Assembly: GCF_008831285.2 (NCBI RefSeq)
Contig: NC_045143.1
Location: forward strand, 10,177,503 to 10,241,502
Direction: 5' to 3'
DNA: 64,000 nucleotides
DNA from: Nymphaea colorata
Taxonomy: Eukaryota; Streptophyta; Magnoliopsida; Nymphaeales; Nymphaeaceae
In this document: positions 16,745-30,085 of the stretch, piece by piece
How positions within the stretch are numbered: the first letter of the stretch is position 1
Layout: every line of letters starts with the position of its first letter
Program-made: the position numbers and the translations under genes
The notes under the pieces: generated by a model
Told to the model about the DNA's origin: nothing
What the model saw: only the letters and a program-made list of their open reading frames with translations
Database searches by the model: none

Positions 16745-19700
16745 TCAGCTCTTTAGGAAAGCCTTCAATGAAAATGGTGGAGGTCCATCCTGGTAATCCA
16801 ACAACATGAATATTTTCTGATAAAAACAAGATTTGACACACCCTTCACTGCACATAAACATATGCTACTTTTAAGAAACGATAACAAAGAAAATCATGAT
16901 AGTCACATTCGTCCAGTCAATCTCAACATTCCACATTATCATTAATTTTTTCCGGGAGAATAGTCATCAATAACAAATACCTAAAAAGATGATGGCTAAG
17001 CATGACCTACCTGATCCAGGCCCACCCTACTAGGTGACCTCCAAGCACCAGCACCTAGCCTACTTCTAGGGACTAGGCCAACAAACAGCATTCTTGCACA
17101 TGCCCTTGTCTGTGGCATATCAAGTATTAAACTGTCTGTCAGATTCTACCCTACACAGCTTGATGCAACAAAATATTGTACTATGATACAGGAAGAAAGT
17201 GCTTAGAAAAGGCAGCTCATAAGATCCATTTTCTTAGCATAATGGAAACATAATATATTCCATGATTTGGACCGCAACTTGTTGGATTTCATTCATTCAA
17301 CTAACATATAATAACTTCCTTTCATGTACCAAAAGGTTCCTTAAGTGCATGAATTCCGAGAAGTTTACAATCCCTAAGCACATGACTTCAGAGGGAACCT
17401 TTTAATCAGAAAGTTCTGCAACCTTCTTGTATTTTGACAATTGGATGCATTTTTTATATGAAAAATGGAAGAAACATATGCAGATTTTCCAATGAAAAAA
17501 GGAACAGGATCATACCTTCCCAAGTTCTTGACTAAGACACTGCCTGACAACTGCTGTCTGCTGAATAAGCCTTTCTAGTGATGGATAGCTAGGCAAGTTA
17601 GAATATGCTGCAACAACATGAAAGTTCCAATTAACTTATACTAGCAAATTTTCAATAAAATATTTGACATATTCCTGACTTTGCAATGACGAAAGAAAGG
17701 CAACCATGCAGCCAATCAGACATGGAGACATTTAGATATATACCAAGAATTGCCTGGTTTAGGCTGTCAGCAACATTTTGACGATACTCCCTGCTTAAAA
17801 GATGAAACATGGGGGACTTTTCTGGCTCCTCATAGGCTAAAAGTGCCATAAAATCCTGAACAATTCCCAAAGCAAAAGAATCAAAATTCTTGTGACATTC
17901 TTCTATATTAACAAACTTAGGCATACAGCGATTTTTTTTTTGATAGAAAGAAATAAGAAAAATGTCTGAACAGAGCAATAACAAGCAGTACCAGAGGAAA
18001 TAAAGGGAAAGAAAATTACTTCTAGCTTCTCCACAAATTTTTGCACCTTCCCAAATGGTGTCAGCTTGGTTTGAGCAAACTCCAAAGCTTCTGTGCTGCC
18101 AAGGACAAAAACCACAAAATATCTTTTGCATTTGGTGACAATGCAGTATCAAGAGTTCAAGTCAGACCAAAACTCTACACCATTTCCTACAGCTGAGAAG
18201 TCCTATAAGTCTATGTATATGTCGTACAGCTGGTCAAGATGGATTACCAACAGATACCAAAAAATATTTACTTACCACTTCTTAGAGCAGACAAGTTCAA
18301 CAAAATGAAGACTTAGAAGATCAAAATGCAAGTCTTCATTTTTCTCCAGTAAGTCATGTGCCAACTCTTGTGTCAACTCTATAGCTTTGAGAGCATTCCC
18401 CTCCATTGCAGAATGAAATATTGCTGACAATTTTCAAGTTAAGTTCAAGGTGTAAGATAATATCACCCAAGATAAAGTATATGCAGATGTTCTCAAATAC
18501 ACTAATATTAACATGCTAAAATGATAAATTGTTTATACATGACTCACGTTTCCGTTTGTCCATTTCCATAGGATAATCTGCAGGTTGATTCATTCCAGCG
18601 CATGAAATGAATGACTCTGCAGTCTCCCTGAAGCAGTTGTGGAGAAGATAAGATAATATAATGTTGTGGACATCCTTATCATTGATAGCCTGTAAATAAT
18701 GCCACATACTAGTAAAGAAGCAGGTTGTAGACATTTATGCACATTACAGTGACATAAATTAAATCTTCCTCATTGATGTGAAACTTGAATTTCAAAATCA
18801 AGATGCTAAAAAAGAATTGAGTCCCAAAGTATGTGAACAGAAAATATAGGTAAGAAGGCTTTTAAATGAGAAAAAGTGACGAAAATTTTAACATAACATG
18901 AAAGCAAGTTTTTTTATAATTCACTTTCAGTTTTTCACATGTTCATACTGTGGCATGAATGGATGTGACATTTTTCTTAGAAAGCTCAAGAATTAAAGAA
19001 TGGTTCCTTTGGCATTGCATTCGTAGGTTTCAAATTCTTCATCCAATGATCATATTCAACCAAGTGTAACTTCCATCTAAATAATTCATGAAAGATCTTT
19101 CTACACAAATGAAGCTTGCATCAGTCCCATGTTTAGGTAAGATTTGCATAAAATTATCTCTCTGCTTCTGAACCCTAGTACTAGATGAATTATTTAGTTA
19201 CAAGGACGAAAGCATTTCAAGGTATCTATTTCAATATATTAATAATTTCCCCACAAAAGCAGTGTTGCTTCCTTCTGATTGTGGCAGTGACTTTTTCTGC
19301 AGTTATGGCATCTCCACTTATAGCCATTTCATGGGAGCCACAGTAGCAAGCTCCTGGATGCAATCAATCAGGTCAGATATCTCAGACCATCTTCAAGGCA
19401 TTCTGCTAATTCCAGAATTCAACATTATGAATCTCACCATGGTCCTTCAGTTGTAAAACTGCAATTTGATTAGTATGCAAGTTCTGCATATGCCTACACA
19501 TGGTAACCAAGTGACGAGTCCTGTCCTCCTTTAGATTTTAGCAGCAACTTAAAGAAGGGTATGAATATCTTTTGACTGTCGGAGACTATGAAATGAAACA
19601 TTTCAAATAATGAGTTTTGTGCACATTGTTGCAGCGGAGAAGAAGAGAGTGAGAGAGAGAAGCTGCCGTGAGATTGAACCTTGAGAACCTTTCCTTACGA

Positions 19701-22700
19701 TAACCCTCATCTCTCTTATAAAAGAGATTAGGGTAAAAAGGGATTTACAAAATAACTCAATGGAAAATAAGAAAAATATCAAAGAGATCTTATAACTCTT
19801 TAATATTACAAAGAACCTCCTAAAACATAAAACTTTTCTTGTTTAACACTCCCCCTCAAGCTGGAGCATACATATTAAACATGCTCAGCTTGTCACAACA
19901 TCTAGAGAAATCACCAATAGGAAGAGCTTTGGTGAAGATATCTGCAGCTTGATCTTCTGAAGGAACATGAGCAGTGGCAATGGTTCCTGCTTGAACGAGA
20001 TCTCGAATGTAATGGCAATCCACCTCAATATGTTTAGTTCTTTCATGGAAAACTGGATTGTTTGCAATGTGTGTGGCTGCTTGATTGTCACAATACATCT
20101 TCATGGGAAGTGTGATTGACACACTTAAGCTGGATAGCATGGATCTAGCCCACGTCATTTCTGCTGCTGTTTGAGCCATAGCTCTGTATTCGGATTCTGC
20201 ACTAGATCTTGACACCACACCTTGTTTTTTGCTTCTCCACGATATGAGGTTTCCTCCCACAAATACACAAAATCCTGTGGTAGATTTTCTGTCCTCTACT
20301 GAGCCAGCATAATCAGCATCACTATAGGCTTCCACTTCCAGAGTCTTGCCTTTTGTGAACAAAAGGCCTTTGCCAGGAGAAGATTTCAGATATTTAACCA
20401 CCATCAAAGCAGCATCCCAATGAACTTTCCTTGGTTTTTCCATAAATTGACTTAGTTTTCCCACTGCAAAACTAATGTCTGGTCTTGTCACGGTAACATA
20501 GAGAAGTTTTCCAATAAGGGATCTGTAAGATCTAGAATCCACTAATTCTGTTTGGTCATCATGAAGATGTATACGTGGATTCATAGGTAAATTTGCCGGT
20601 TTAGCTCCTAGCATCCCTGTGTCCTGCAATAAATCAAGAACATATTTCCGTTGAGAGAGAACAACACCCTCACCATTGCGAGCAACTTCTATTCCCAAGA
20701 AGTATCGTAGAGGACCTAGATCTTTCGTCACAAAGTGTTTTTGAAGAAACAACTTTGCATCAGAAATTTCTTGATCAGAATCACCTGTCAGGATAATATC
20801 ATCAACATAAACCACGAGAACAGTTATACCTCGGGAAGCCTTCTTGATAAACAAGGAATGATCAAGAGGAGATCTCACAAAGCCACACTGTGAGACTACC
20901 TCGGAAAACTTGTGAAACCACGCACGAGGACTCTGTTTGAGTCCATAAATAGCTTTCTTCAGCTTGCACACTTTTCCACACTCCCCCTGTCGTTCAAATC
21001 CCGGTGGTTGTTGCATATAGACAGTCTCATCAAGATCACCATACAAAAAGGCGTTTTTGACATCCAGTTGATACATGTGCCAGTCATGGTGGACAGCCAC
21101 AGAAATAATAAGACGAATGGTTCCCAGCCGAGCAACTGGAGAGAAGGTCTCAAAGAAATCCACACCGTAGGTCTGCGTGTAGCCCTTAGCAACCAATCGA
21201 GCTTTGTATCGTTCCAAAGAACCATCAGAATTATACTTAACTGTGAATACCCACTTTGAGCCAACAATATCACATCGAGGAGGAGGATCAACAAGTTCCC
21301 AAGTGCCCCTCTGCACTAAGGCATCCATCTCATCTTGCATAGCCCGTCGCCATTGGGTGTCTAATAAGGCCTGCTGGTGACACGTAGGAACTGTATGAGC
21401 AGCCAAAGCATGAATGAATTGTTGCATATTTTTACTAACCCCATCAGTAGACACAAAATGAGATATAGGATGTAAAGTACATTGTCGTCTGCCTTTGCGA
21501 AGAGCAATAGGTAAGTCTTGACAAGGATCAGAATGAGTAGGGCTATGCGCTTCAGATGTACTTACCTCCTGAGAAACGGTTGGCAAAAGATTATGAGAAG
21601 GGTCCTGTCGACGTGTGTAGACCAGCGGTGGATCACGAAACTTGGACACAACAGACGAAGGAGATTCAACAGGGAACGACTCCAAAGGAATAGGAGGAAT
21701 AGGCAGTGGGTCTGGAGACCGTAGCATCTCAGTAGACATAGGAGTGAGGCTATAATAAGGTTGAGACTCAAAGAAAGTGACATCCGCACTGATATACTCT
21801 TTTTGGGTCAAGGGATCAAAGCATTTGTAGCCTTTATGGTTTCTGGAGTAGCCAATGAAAATGCATTTAATGGCTTGGGCTCCCAATTTGTCACGTGTGG
21901 GTCCAAGAATGTGAACAAAGCATGTGCAACCAAATACTTTGGGAGCCACTGGAAACAAAGATCTTTGTGGGTGCACAAGTTTAATGGGGATCTGGTTATC
22001 AATGGAGGATGATGGTAAACGATTGGTTAAGTAGCAAGCAGTAAGAATAGCATCTCCCCAAAAATATGCAGGGAGATTAGTATGAAGCATAAGGGAACGA
22101 GCCACATTTAAAAGTTGACGATGTTTTCGCTCAACTATTCCATTTTGCTGGGAAGTATGGGGACATGTAAACTGAGGAGAAATGCCATTATCTGAGTAAA
22201 ACTTCATTAAGGTAGATGCCTTAAACTCAAGAGCATTATCAGTGCGAATGTTTTTAACAAGAATACCAAATTGGGTCTTTATTTCAATAATAAGGTTTTT
22301 GAGAGTACATACGACTTCAGACCTTTCCTTCAAAAGGAAAACCCAGGTGACTCGAGAATAATCATCTACGATGACAAGAAAATAACGAAATCTTGACCTA
22401 CTAGCAACTCTGCTAGGACCCCACACATCAACATGAAGAAGATCAAATAGTCCACAACTGGACGTACTAAGACTCGATGAATAACTACTACGAGTGTGTT
22501 TGCCAAGTTGACAAGCTTCACACTGGAACGACTCTGGTAAGGAGAGATGTGGAAGGAGATGACGGAGCTTGGAGACAGATGGATGACCAAGTCTGAGATG
22601 CCACTGGAACGAGGAGGACAACGATGTGATCGATGATGCTGCAATACCCACGGGATCCGACAGGAAGTAGATGCCCCCTTTCTCATAGCCTCCACCAATC

Positions 22701-24107
22701 GTCTTCCCAGTAGGCAAGTCCTGAAATGAACATAAACCAGAGTCAAACGTAACACGACAATGTAAATCATTAACCAATTGTCCGACAGATAACAAATTTG
22801 TGGGAAACTTAGGAGCATATAACACATTGGGAATAGTCATAGATTGAGAGATCTTGATATCTCCATATCCCATAATGGGTGACAATCTACCATCTGCAAG
22901 TCTCACATGACGTATCTGAGGTAGTGAGTGTAGCACAGTAAACATAGAAGGCGTACTACAAAAGTGCCTCGATGCCCCAGAATCAATAATCCAAGTAGTA
23001 CCTGTATCATGTGAGATAGTGTCAACAGACATAGCGCTGTCAGTCATAACTGTGGAGGCCGATGGCTGAGTAGATCTGTGTGCTAGAAAGTCCTCATACT
23101 CTGACTTATTGATACTCACAGTCATTGTCTCAGACTGAGAAGAAGATAAAGACCCATCTACTACTGATGACGCTGCTTGGGCCGCTCCAATAGAAGACTG
23201 TAAAGAGTTCTTCCCTAGCTTTGATGTAACATTTCTGCCTAAGGATGGCGCTGCAGTAGGACGACCATGTTTATCCCAACATCTGTCTTCCAAATGACCT
23301 ATTTTCCCACAATAAGTGCACTGAAATCTCCCCCGACCTCCTCCTGACCCACGGCCCATGCCTCTTCCCCTGAATAAACCGCGTCCACGTCCTCCTGAAG
23401 CTGCTAAGGCAGAGGCATGGATATCACTGGCAGGTGAAGAGAGGGTCACAGCAAGACGACTAAGCCTGTTGTAGGCTTCAGCTAGATCAGGGATTTCTGC
23501 TCCAGTCAGCATCTGAGCCTTTGCTACTGCATATTCAGAGGAGAGACCCTGTAGGAATTTCGCAACCATAGACTGTTCACCATGGGTCTTATAACATGTT
23601 GGACATGGAGGACGTAATGCTTTAAGTCGCTCAGAGATGGACTTAAGGGAAGCGAAGTACTGAGCAAGACTTTGGTCACCTTGTTGCAGATTAAGTAGTT
23701 CCTCCTCTACCTGCAATATTTTGCTAATATTCCTGTCATTCGAGTAAGTCTGTTTCAAGAAATCTCACATTTGCTTAGCCGAGGTGTAGTATGCAATAGT
23801 TGATGCAATTTGGGGTTGCACACTATTCATGATCCATGACATGACAATATTATTATCTCCCTTCCATGAACTATATTTTCCACTCTTTTCAACAGGTTCG
23901 TTTTCTTCTATAACATGCTCCTTTTGATGTCCAATCACAGACATCATAAACACACGAGACCAAATCTCATAGTTAGATCCATCTAACTTTACAGTAGAAC
24001 CATACGAAAATGGATTTCCTCCACTTTTAACTTCATGAGAAAAATCAGATTTATTACTTTCAGCCATCATAAATCTGTCCACAAGAGATCAACCACCAAT
24101 AGCGAGA

Positions 24108-24161
<54 letters not shown>

Positions 24162-27100
24162 CTATTGAGAAAGAAACTGATCAACAAGAACCGACGTCCC
24201 ACACGGCAACGTTAGATGCGCAGAAACAATCAACCTGCTGTCCAACTGTTGACAGCAATACCACAACAAAGAAGACTGCAATCTGAAGACAGAAAAACGC
24301 TGCTACCAGCAAGCCCACAACTGAAAACGAATCCCCACTGTTTGTATTGTTTGCGCTGACCAACGACTTATCTATTTATGCATCTAACGCTGTTGTACCA
24401 CAGTTTATCCTTCACAGATCATGAATAATGACAGCAAATAAAACAATCAACATAAACTTGCCATAGACGTCATAGATAGCAGTCCTCCACTTGGCTGCGT
24501 TGATCATATAACATATCAAACCATAGGCGATTAATCAGCGCAGACTCCCACACAGCTGCAATACTATATATACTTCTGAAAAATCCACGGCTGGAGTCTA
24601 TTCACGCATCTGTCCTAACGTGAATAGACTCCTCCACACTGTTCCGTTGCTGGAAAACAGCAACTAGAACAGGCGAGAGATGAAGGAGAAAGAAGACGGA
24701 GGAAGTAGAAGAGATCAAGCCTGAAAGGAGACGGAGGATCGCCGATGGTGTGCGTCACGTCCGCGCGCTGGCTGTGTGCTTCAAGTCTCCAGTCACGTCC
24801 GTAGCTCTGATACCATGTTGCAGCGGAGAAGAAGAGAGTGAGAGAGAGAAGCTGCCGTGAGATTGAACCTTGAGAACCTTTCCTTACGATAACCCTCATC
24901 TCTCTTATAAAAGAGATTAGGGTAAAAAGGGATTTACAAAATAACTCAATGGAAAATAAGAAAAATATTAAAGAGATCTTATAACTCTTTAATATTACAA
25001 AGAACCTCCTAAAACATAAAACTTTTCTTGTTTAACACACATGAAATGTGATAACAAATAAAAGTTTCAGAGAAAAGAAAAGCAAATGCTTATGAACTTT
25101 ATTGGAAGGTTAAAGCCCCAAAGTGTAATTTATTTTTCGAGAAGAAAATTTGGAAATAAGCTGTGAAAGCATGCCTTAGTTTTGGACCTTGAGGAGGGAT
25201 ATTTTTGAACAACAGGTCTCTTAGTCTTACACCTTTTACCTAGGTCACATGGGTGGATGGTGCAGGTACTGCTGTGGGTGCAGATGGGGCAACTTTTCCA
25301 AAAAAATTAGCTGCAAGTGTGGCAAGATGTGTGTGTGTGTGTGTGTGTATTATTTGTCATATAGCTATTTAATTATTTAATAGCCTTATTTGTCTATATT
25401 TACATATAAATTTTTTGTGTTAGAGCTAGTTTAGTAAAATGGTCAGTTTTGGCCGGTTCAGCTGACCGAACCGGAGGTGCTGTGCCGAAGAAGCACCAGC
25501 ATCGACATGAACGCAGCAGCCATTGAGGGGCACCCATGTGACTGACATATTTTCTAATTCTATAGTTTATTGTAAGGTATAACTGATCAAGGTTGCATAT
25601 GATATCTTTTAATTACTGATTTAGCTTGCATTTCTCATACATGCACAAAAGAAAATATCTCAAAGCAGATATCTGACACAGGACACAACTAGGATTTCAT
25701 GAGCAGCATATCCACTCAACAATCAAAAGAATCAGCCGCTACTCGTTACTGTTAAATTGAAAGTTCATTTTCCATGTTCAGTAAGTATTAAGGTTGAGCA
25801 TAACATTTTATGTCTGGGATGGACCACACAAGCTGCTTAAGCCCTTCATGGGCTAACATGAAAAGTGAAAGAACTTCAGCTGCCAAGTGCCACCTCATTG
25901 ATCTAAATGTTGTGATGCACTGGAAAGCATTGGAAAACAAAAAAGACCTTTGGAATTCTGTGCTGCTTTAGTGGGTACTCCTTTTTGCCTGGGTTGAATA
26001 TCCAGGAAAACCAAATATGCTAGGCTTTATAAATAATAATTTTCCACTTTTGCTTGAAGTCGGTAATATTTTTCCCATACTAAGTTCAACAAAGTTCATC
26101 TGCATGAAGACATTCACAGTGGTATGCTGTTTACACAAATACCTTCAACATGACCCGGCCATTTACGAGAAGCAGTAGATAAAGAAGACTGGTCTAGCTT
26201 GTTCTATAAGGCCAACCAATGGTCGATATTTTTTGCTGCTTGAAATAAAATCCCTACAGGCCAAAATATGCCCTTCATATGAAATATAAAATAACCTTCT
26301 GCTAAAATAACCTTCTGCTGTTACTTAACTCCAAGAAATTATCATCAAATAGAATCTGAGATTTAGCAATTGGCAAATATATTTCAAAAACTTCAGATTA
26401 TGCGGAAACTTCTCCTCTCTCATACTTCACAAGTTTTTCATTATCAATGCCTTTTATTGATCCAAACAATTACGTAAGTTTGTCATTGTCTTTTTACTCA
26501 AGGATATATGTCTAAAAACAAATTGTAGTGTGAAAAAGCTTGAAATTTTCATTGCAGATTTTAATGCAATGAGAGCCCTTGACTTTCGCCCTTTTGGAAA
26601 CACATCTTGGCATTAAAAATTACTGAGTTTATGACATGCTATCTACTGAGCAACTGCTAGAAAATTTAACAGCCTGTCAATAAAAAAAAAAAACAAAAAG
26701 GTGAGGTCCATTTTAAACAGATCTGTAACCAAAGCGGGTTGAGGTCATTCAGTTATAACAATGAATCCAGTCAGCTGCATGGGTCTAAGATCTCAGGGTT
26801 ACATTTCAGTAAAGAGACGCTTTCCAAGTCAAGCTTCAATTGCTGAATGCGTACTTGGGATAGAAAGTCCAAGGATAGGACCACATATCTGTAAGATACT
26901 CCTTTATCCAAGACTTCCTCAACTGAGAGAGAACCACAAGGAGGCGAGTAAATTTATTTTCTATCAACCTATGCGTTACTCGGGACTGAATATTTTTGAG
27001 GAAACGTATACATACGCAATCATCGGTCTATAAAACAAATATTCCTTTTCAGAAGCCCTTTTATTGAACTTACACATGGAAAACAATGCAAAATTTAGAG

Positions 27101-27557
27101 AACCTGCTTGCGATACCAACGGCACCTCAACTTTCCGCATAATGATATGATCCCACATGATTCTAGTACAAATGCAGAGTACGCAAAAGAAGGTTCAGAC
27201 CCAGGAAATCCCGAAGGAACTTCAGCTAAAGAAAGTAATGGATCCATTAACATATAAGGGATGTCAGCAAAAGAAGAAACAAAAAGAAATGTGACATTGT
27301 TCTATCTTTCCCAGTGACAGAAGAAACCCATTTTCTGGAAAAAGCAGGACACCCATTTATAGCTTGGATTCCATACATTCTAACCAAAAGCCAATCCGTC
27401 CAAAGAATCAAACCAAACTTCAATCACCCAAAAAACCAAAGGTACGCAAATGGTAATTTACAAAACGTCATCTATTATCAATCTATCAGATTCAAGGAGA
27501 AGAACAAGAAGAATTCCATACCACTTGCTCATATTGACGAGAATCCACGTCCATCAT
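16745..27557 (-). CDS. LisH-CTLH-CRA domain protein (RanBPM/GID8-like), seven exons
   Basis: Exons on the minus strand: 27557-27522, 18689-18548, 18423-18276, 18095-18020, 17855-17744, 17607-17516 and 16789-16745, all with GT-AG borders and consistent phase, giving 216 aa. LisH spans about residues 13-48 (ILSYLLHNCFRETAESF), CTLH about 55-112, and CRA about 113-205 (LLAYEEPEKSPMFHLLSREY). The protein ends in DGPPPFSLKAFLKS. Such proteins are scaffolds related to GID/CTLH E3 ubiquitin ligase subunits and to the RanBPM C-terminus, but there is no SPRY domain, so it is a short stand-alone form. The start MMDVDSRQYEQV was found by looking for a phase-0 exon ahead of AINDKDVHN; its donor is GTATGG. 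Intron 1 is 8.8 kb and holds a whole Copia element. The precise orthologue is not determined. Confidence 0.85.
19627..19848 (-). repeat. 3' LTR of the Copia element
   Basis: This is the second 222-bp terminal repeat. The polypurine tract adjoins it at 19849 and the target duplication adjoins it at 19626. Confidence 0.97.
19849..19860 (-). other. Polypurine tract
   Basis: CTTGAGGGGGAG immediately precedes the 3' LTR on the element strand, the expected place for plus-strand priming. The gag-pol stop codon (TGA, 19858-19856) lies inside this tract. Confidence 0.85.
19856..24070 (-). pseudogene. Copia gag-pol polyprotein with a single in-frame stop
   Basis: One frame of about 1,400 codons runs from ATG at 24070 to TGA at 19856, interrupted only by a TGA at 23767-23765 about 100 codons in; no frameshift is seen. 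Domains in order: gag with a CTYCGKIGHLEDRC zinc knuckle, aspartic protease (WIIDSGAS), GAG-pre-integrase zinc site (HLRLGH ... CEAC), integrase core with the D, D and E regions (HVDVWGP, RTDNALEF, NGIVERKHR), reverse transcriptase with LDVKNAFLYGDL and the YVDD box (about 20798-20809), and RNase H (SAESEYRAM, DNQAA). The stop falls in gag, so translation from ATG would yield only a short peptide unless read through. The rest looks undamaged, which fits recent insertion. Confidence 0.93.
24111..24159. repeat. (TA)n microsatellite in the Copia leader
   Basis: About 24 TA units lie between the primer-binding site and gag. The run may have expanded after or during retrotransposition and could vary between copies of this element family. 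Confidence 0.9.
24804..24815 (-). other. Primer-binding site (initiator tRNA-Met)
   Basis: TGGTATCAGAGC on the minus strand directly follows the 5' LTR. It is the classical Copia primer site complementary to the 3' end of plant initiator methionine tRNA. Confidence 0.95.
24816..25037 (-). repeat. 5' LTR of the Copia element
   Basis: In element orientation this is the upstream LTR, bounded by TG and CA and followed by the primer-binding site. The plus-strand sequence starts TGTTGCAGCGGAGAAG and ends CTTGTTTAACA. It differs from the other LTR only by AATATTAAAG in place of AATATCAAAG. Confidence 0.97.
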
Positions 27558-29219
27558 CCAGGATGGAATCAAGGAGTGAGGAAATTATATCGCATCAATG
27601 AATATTGGGTACCACCAAGGACGTTGAAGAGATCAATAGAGAAAGGAGGGGAGAGAGAGAGAGAGAGAGAGAGGCGTAAGAGCCATGCTTCCAGAGGAGA
27701 ACACGCAGGAGGTCAGAGTCATGAATCAGCTCAATCCGAGGAGGAAATTCCTCGATTCATCTGGATTTATTTTCCTTTCGCCGAAGAAAAATGAAAGAAA
27801 AAAGAAATGCCTCCCCCCGACGTTCGCTTTGTCCCACTTACACTTCCTGCCGTGGGGACGCCCTCACCCTTATCTGTCTCTTCCACTCGTCTGGAGCAAA
27901 CCTCGTTCTGTCTCGCGCGGAGACTCAATTAACAGCCTCAGGCTTGGGGCTTGGTTCGAACAGACTTTGATCTCAATAGCCGAAACCAAAGAACAGTAAT
28001 TTATCAGATACAATTTTGAAACCAGACCAGAGGCCCATAAGGGAAAGAAAAGTGAAGGAAATTGTAGAAATCTTGCTCCAAGCAAGAAAAAAAAGACTTG
28101 CATTCTTTTAAAAGGTTGTCCTATATTATCTTATGTAGAAAGTGAGCTGGACAACGCGAAGCTTATTTCTAAGACTACCCATTACATGTGCAAGGTACCC
28201 ATTTAATTTGTGTCAGTTTTGAGATCGATGGGCTAGCCATTAGCCAACCATGTCTACACATGGCCTCGCTATAAAGAGTTCCTAGAAGTTGTAATGTTGT
28301 GATTGTGGAATTCTTTACCCTCAAATTCAATAAAAAAAAGGAAAAAGAAAAGCAAAACTTCTGACTGGCTAAAATGCGCCCAGTATAAAATTAAATTGCT
28401 GGGAACTCATGAATCTGGCGGTAAATTATCAGTAAGAACTGTTAGAAAGCATGCAAGAGGTTCATTCACCAGACCAGGAGTCTAGCTTAAGACTTTGAAG
28501 TTGAAAATAGTCATTCAGTTCAATGCCTTAGTGTTTCCTATAGCATGATCTAAGTAGGGACGAGTAAGTAGGGACGAGGAGTCGAGGCAGGTGTGAGCAC
28601 TATGGGGGCATAGACCCAGAAAAAACGCTTATTTTTATATTGATACTTCATAATTTTCTCATTTATATATTAGTGCTCCTTAAAATTTTATAACTGGTGT
28701 CTCTTAGCCAAAATTTTCTTAGCTAAGCATACCAATTGAGTTAGGAAGATGATGAAAGAAACAAAGTTTACCTTTCCAGAATGAATAAATAAGGCTTATT
28801 TTCAGTTAATAAAACCATAACCTTTTTATAGACATAATAACATCATGAGCTTTTCAAAATTTTGCAAATATTTAAAAGAATTCAAAGTTATTGTGCGTGT
28901 GGAAGAAAACAAGCTAGAGAAAACATAGACGATAGCTTAACTTGGCTGTGACCTGGTTTTGGCCAACATTCACGAAGGTCACTTGTTTATTGTCATTTTT
29001 CCCTGCAGAGTCAACTTGAGGACACAATGTACAAGCATATTGATCAACCTTTATAGCAATGGCTTTGTTGACAAGTTAAAAAATAACATACAATAGGCAA
29101 TACCATTGCTGAGGAGAATTTCCTAAAAATGGCCACACGATCACGTTGGGAAAGATGTTAACCGAGAAATTGCCTTGGCATGAAGTATGCACAGGAGACT
29201 ATAAACCCCCCTTTTTTAA

Positions 29220-30085
29220 CCAGTCATCCTCAAGAGGGGTCTAGGCACTGTAATAACCGTACTTGTTGAGAATTACACCAAATTGCTTCTTGGGAATTAG
29301 TCCTTTAGGAGTCATATTTGCCAATTGATTCAAGCTGGGATTAAAAGAAGAAAAAATTTCTCTATTTTGAACTTTATCTTTGATGAAGTGCTAATTGACA
29401 CATATATGTTTGGCCTTTTCATGGAAGATAAAGTTGGTTGCAATGTGAATGGGAACATAATTGTTGGAAGACATTTTGAAGAGTCTCAATTTTAAGACCC
29501 ATGTATATAGAAAAGGATGTTCATTGTCCATGTAAGTTTTTAAGTATTTGTTGCAATAGCTCTATATTCAGCCAAACCACCCAACAACATTTTGTTTTGT
29601 TTTTACTTTTCCATGCTATGATATTTCCTCCAACAAAAACACAACCTATAGTTGATCTTCTATCATGCTGGTATTCAACCTTATTTGCATCGAAGTATCC
29701 AACAATTTGTTTATGATTTCTTTTTGTCGTTAAATTCCTTGATTGGGTGAACTCTTGATATTTCTTAATATTTGATCTATTGCATTTTGGTGTTCCCAAA
29801 AAGAAGAGTGCATGCATTGATCATGCATTGGTTGATATGGTTAACTGCAATATTCTTTAAGTGACTTCCAATAATTACAATATCATCCACATATATTAAG
29901 ATTAGGATAGTATTTTCTTGATGTCTCCTTATATATTGAGATCAGGATAATATTTGCTTGATGTCTCCTTATGAATAACAATTTGTCCCTATTACTTATC
30001 TTGAACTAGTAGGCATATGCACTTAATCTAGGATACAAAGCATGACACTATTTGACGCCATAAATACCTTTCCTTTGTCATGACC
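29220..30085 (-). mobile_element. Degraded Copia retrotransposon fragment
   Basis: The minus-strand translation shows scattered Copia pieces: a YVDD-type reverse transcriptase box (LIYVDDIVIIG) near 29868-29900, then VGYFDANKVEYQHDRRST and GCVFVGGNIIAWKSK of the RNase H region near 29617-29705. A diverged match to the ERTKHIEVD region follows near 29390-29440. The spacing between YVDD and RNase H is far too short, so an internal deletion has occurred. Frames are broken and no LTR pair is evident. Confidence 0.75.

Larger units (their letters stand above)
19627..25037 (-). mobile_element. Nearly intact Ty1/Copia LTR retrotransposon in intron 1 of the LisH-CRA gene
   Basis: The 5,411-bp element has two 222-bp LTRs of the form TG...CA, a perfect 5-bp target duplication CACAT at 19622-19626 and 25038-25042, an initiator-Met tRNA primer site, a polypurine tract, and one long gag-pol frame in the Copia order (integrase before reverse transcriptase). 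The LTRs differ at one of 222 positions by my reading. It lies in the same orientation as the host gene, so its LTR signals are in the sense direction for host transcripts. A (TA)n run sits in the untranslated leader. Confidence 0.97.

Noticed and set aside
20912-22827. Several open frames of 65-153 codons in other frames across the Copia element
   Set aside because: All are shadows of the gag-pol reading frame.
27314-27999. Plus-strand open frames around the start of the LisH-CRA gene
   Set aside because: They overlap exon 1 and the presumed 5' UTR of the minus-strand gene, include a (GA)n-encoded repeat of Arg/Glu and have no motif.
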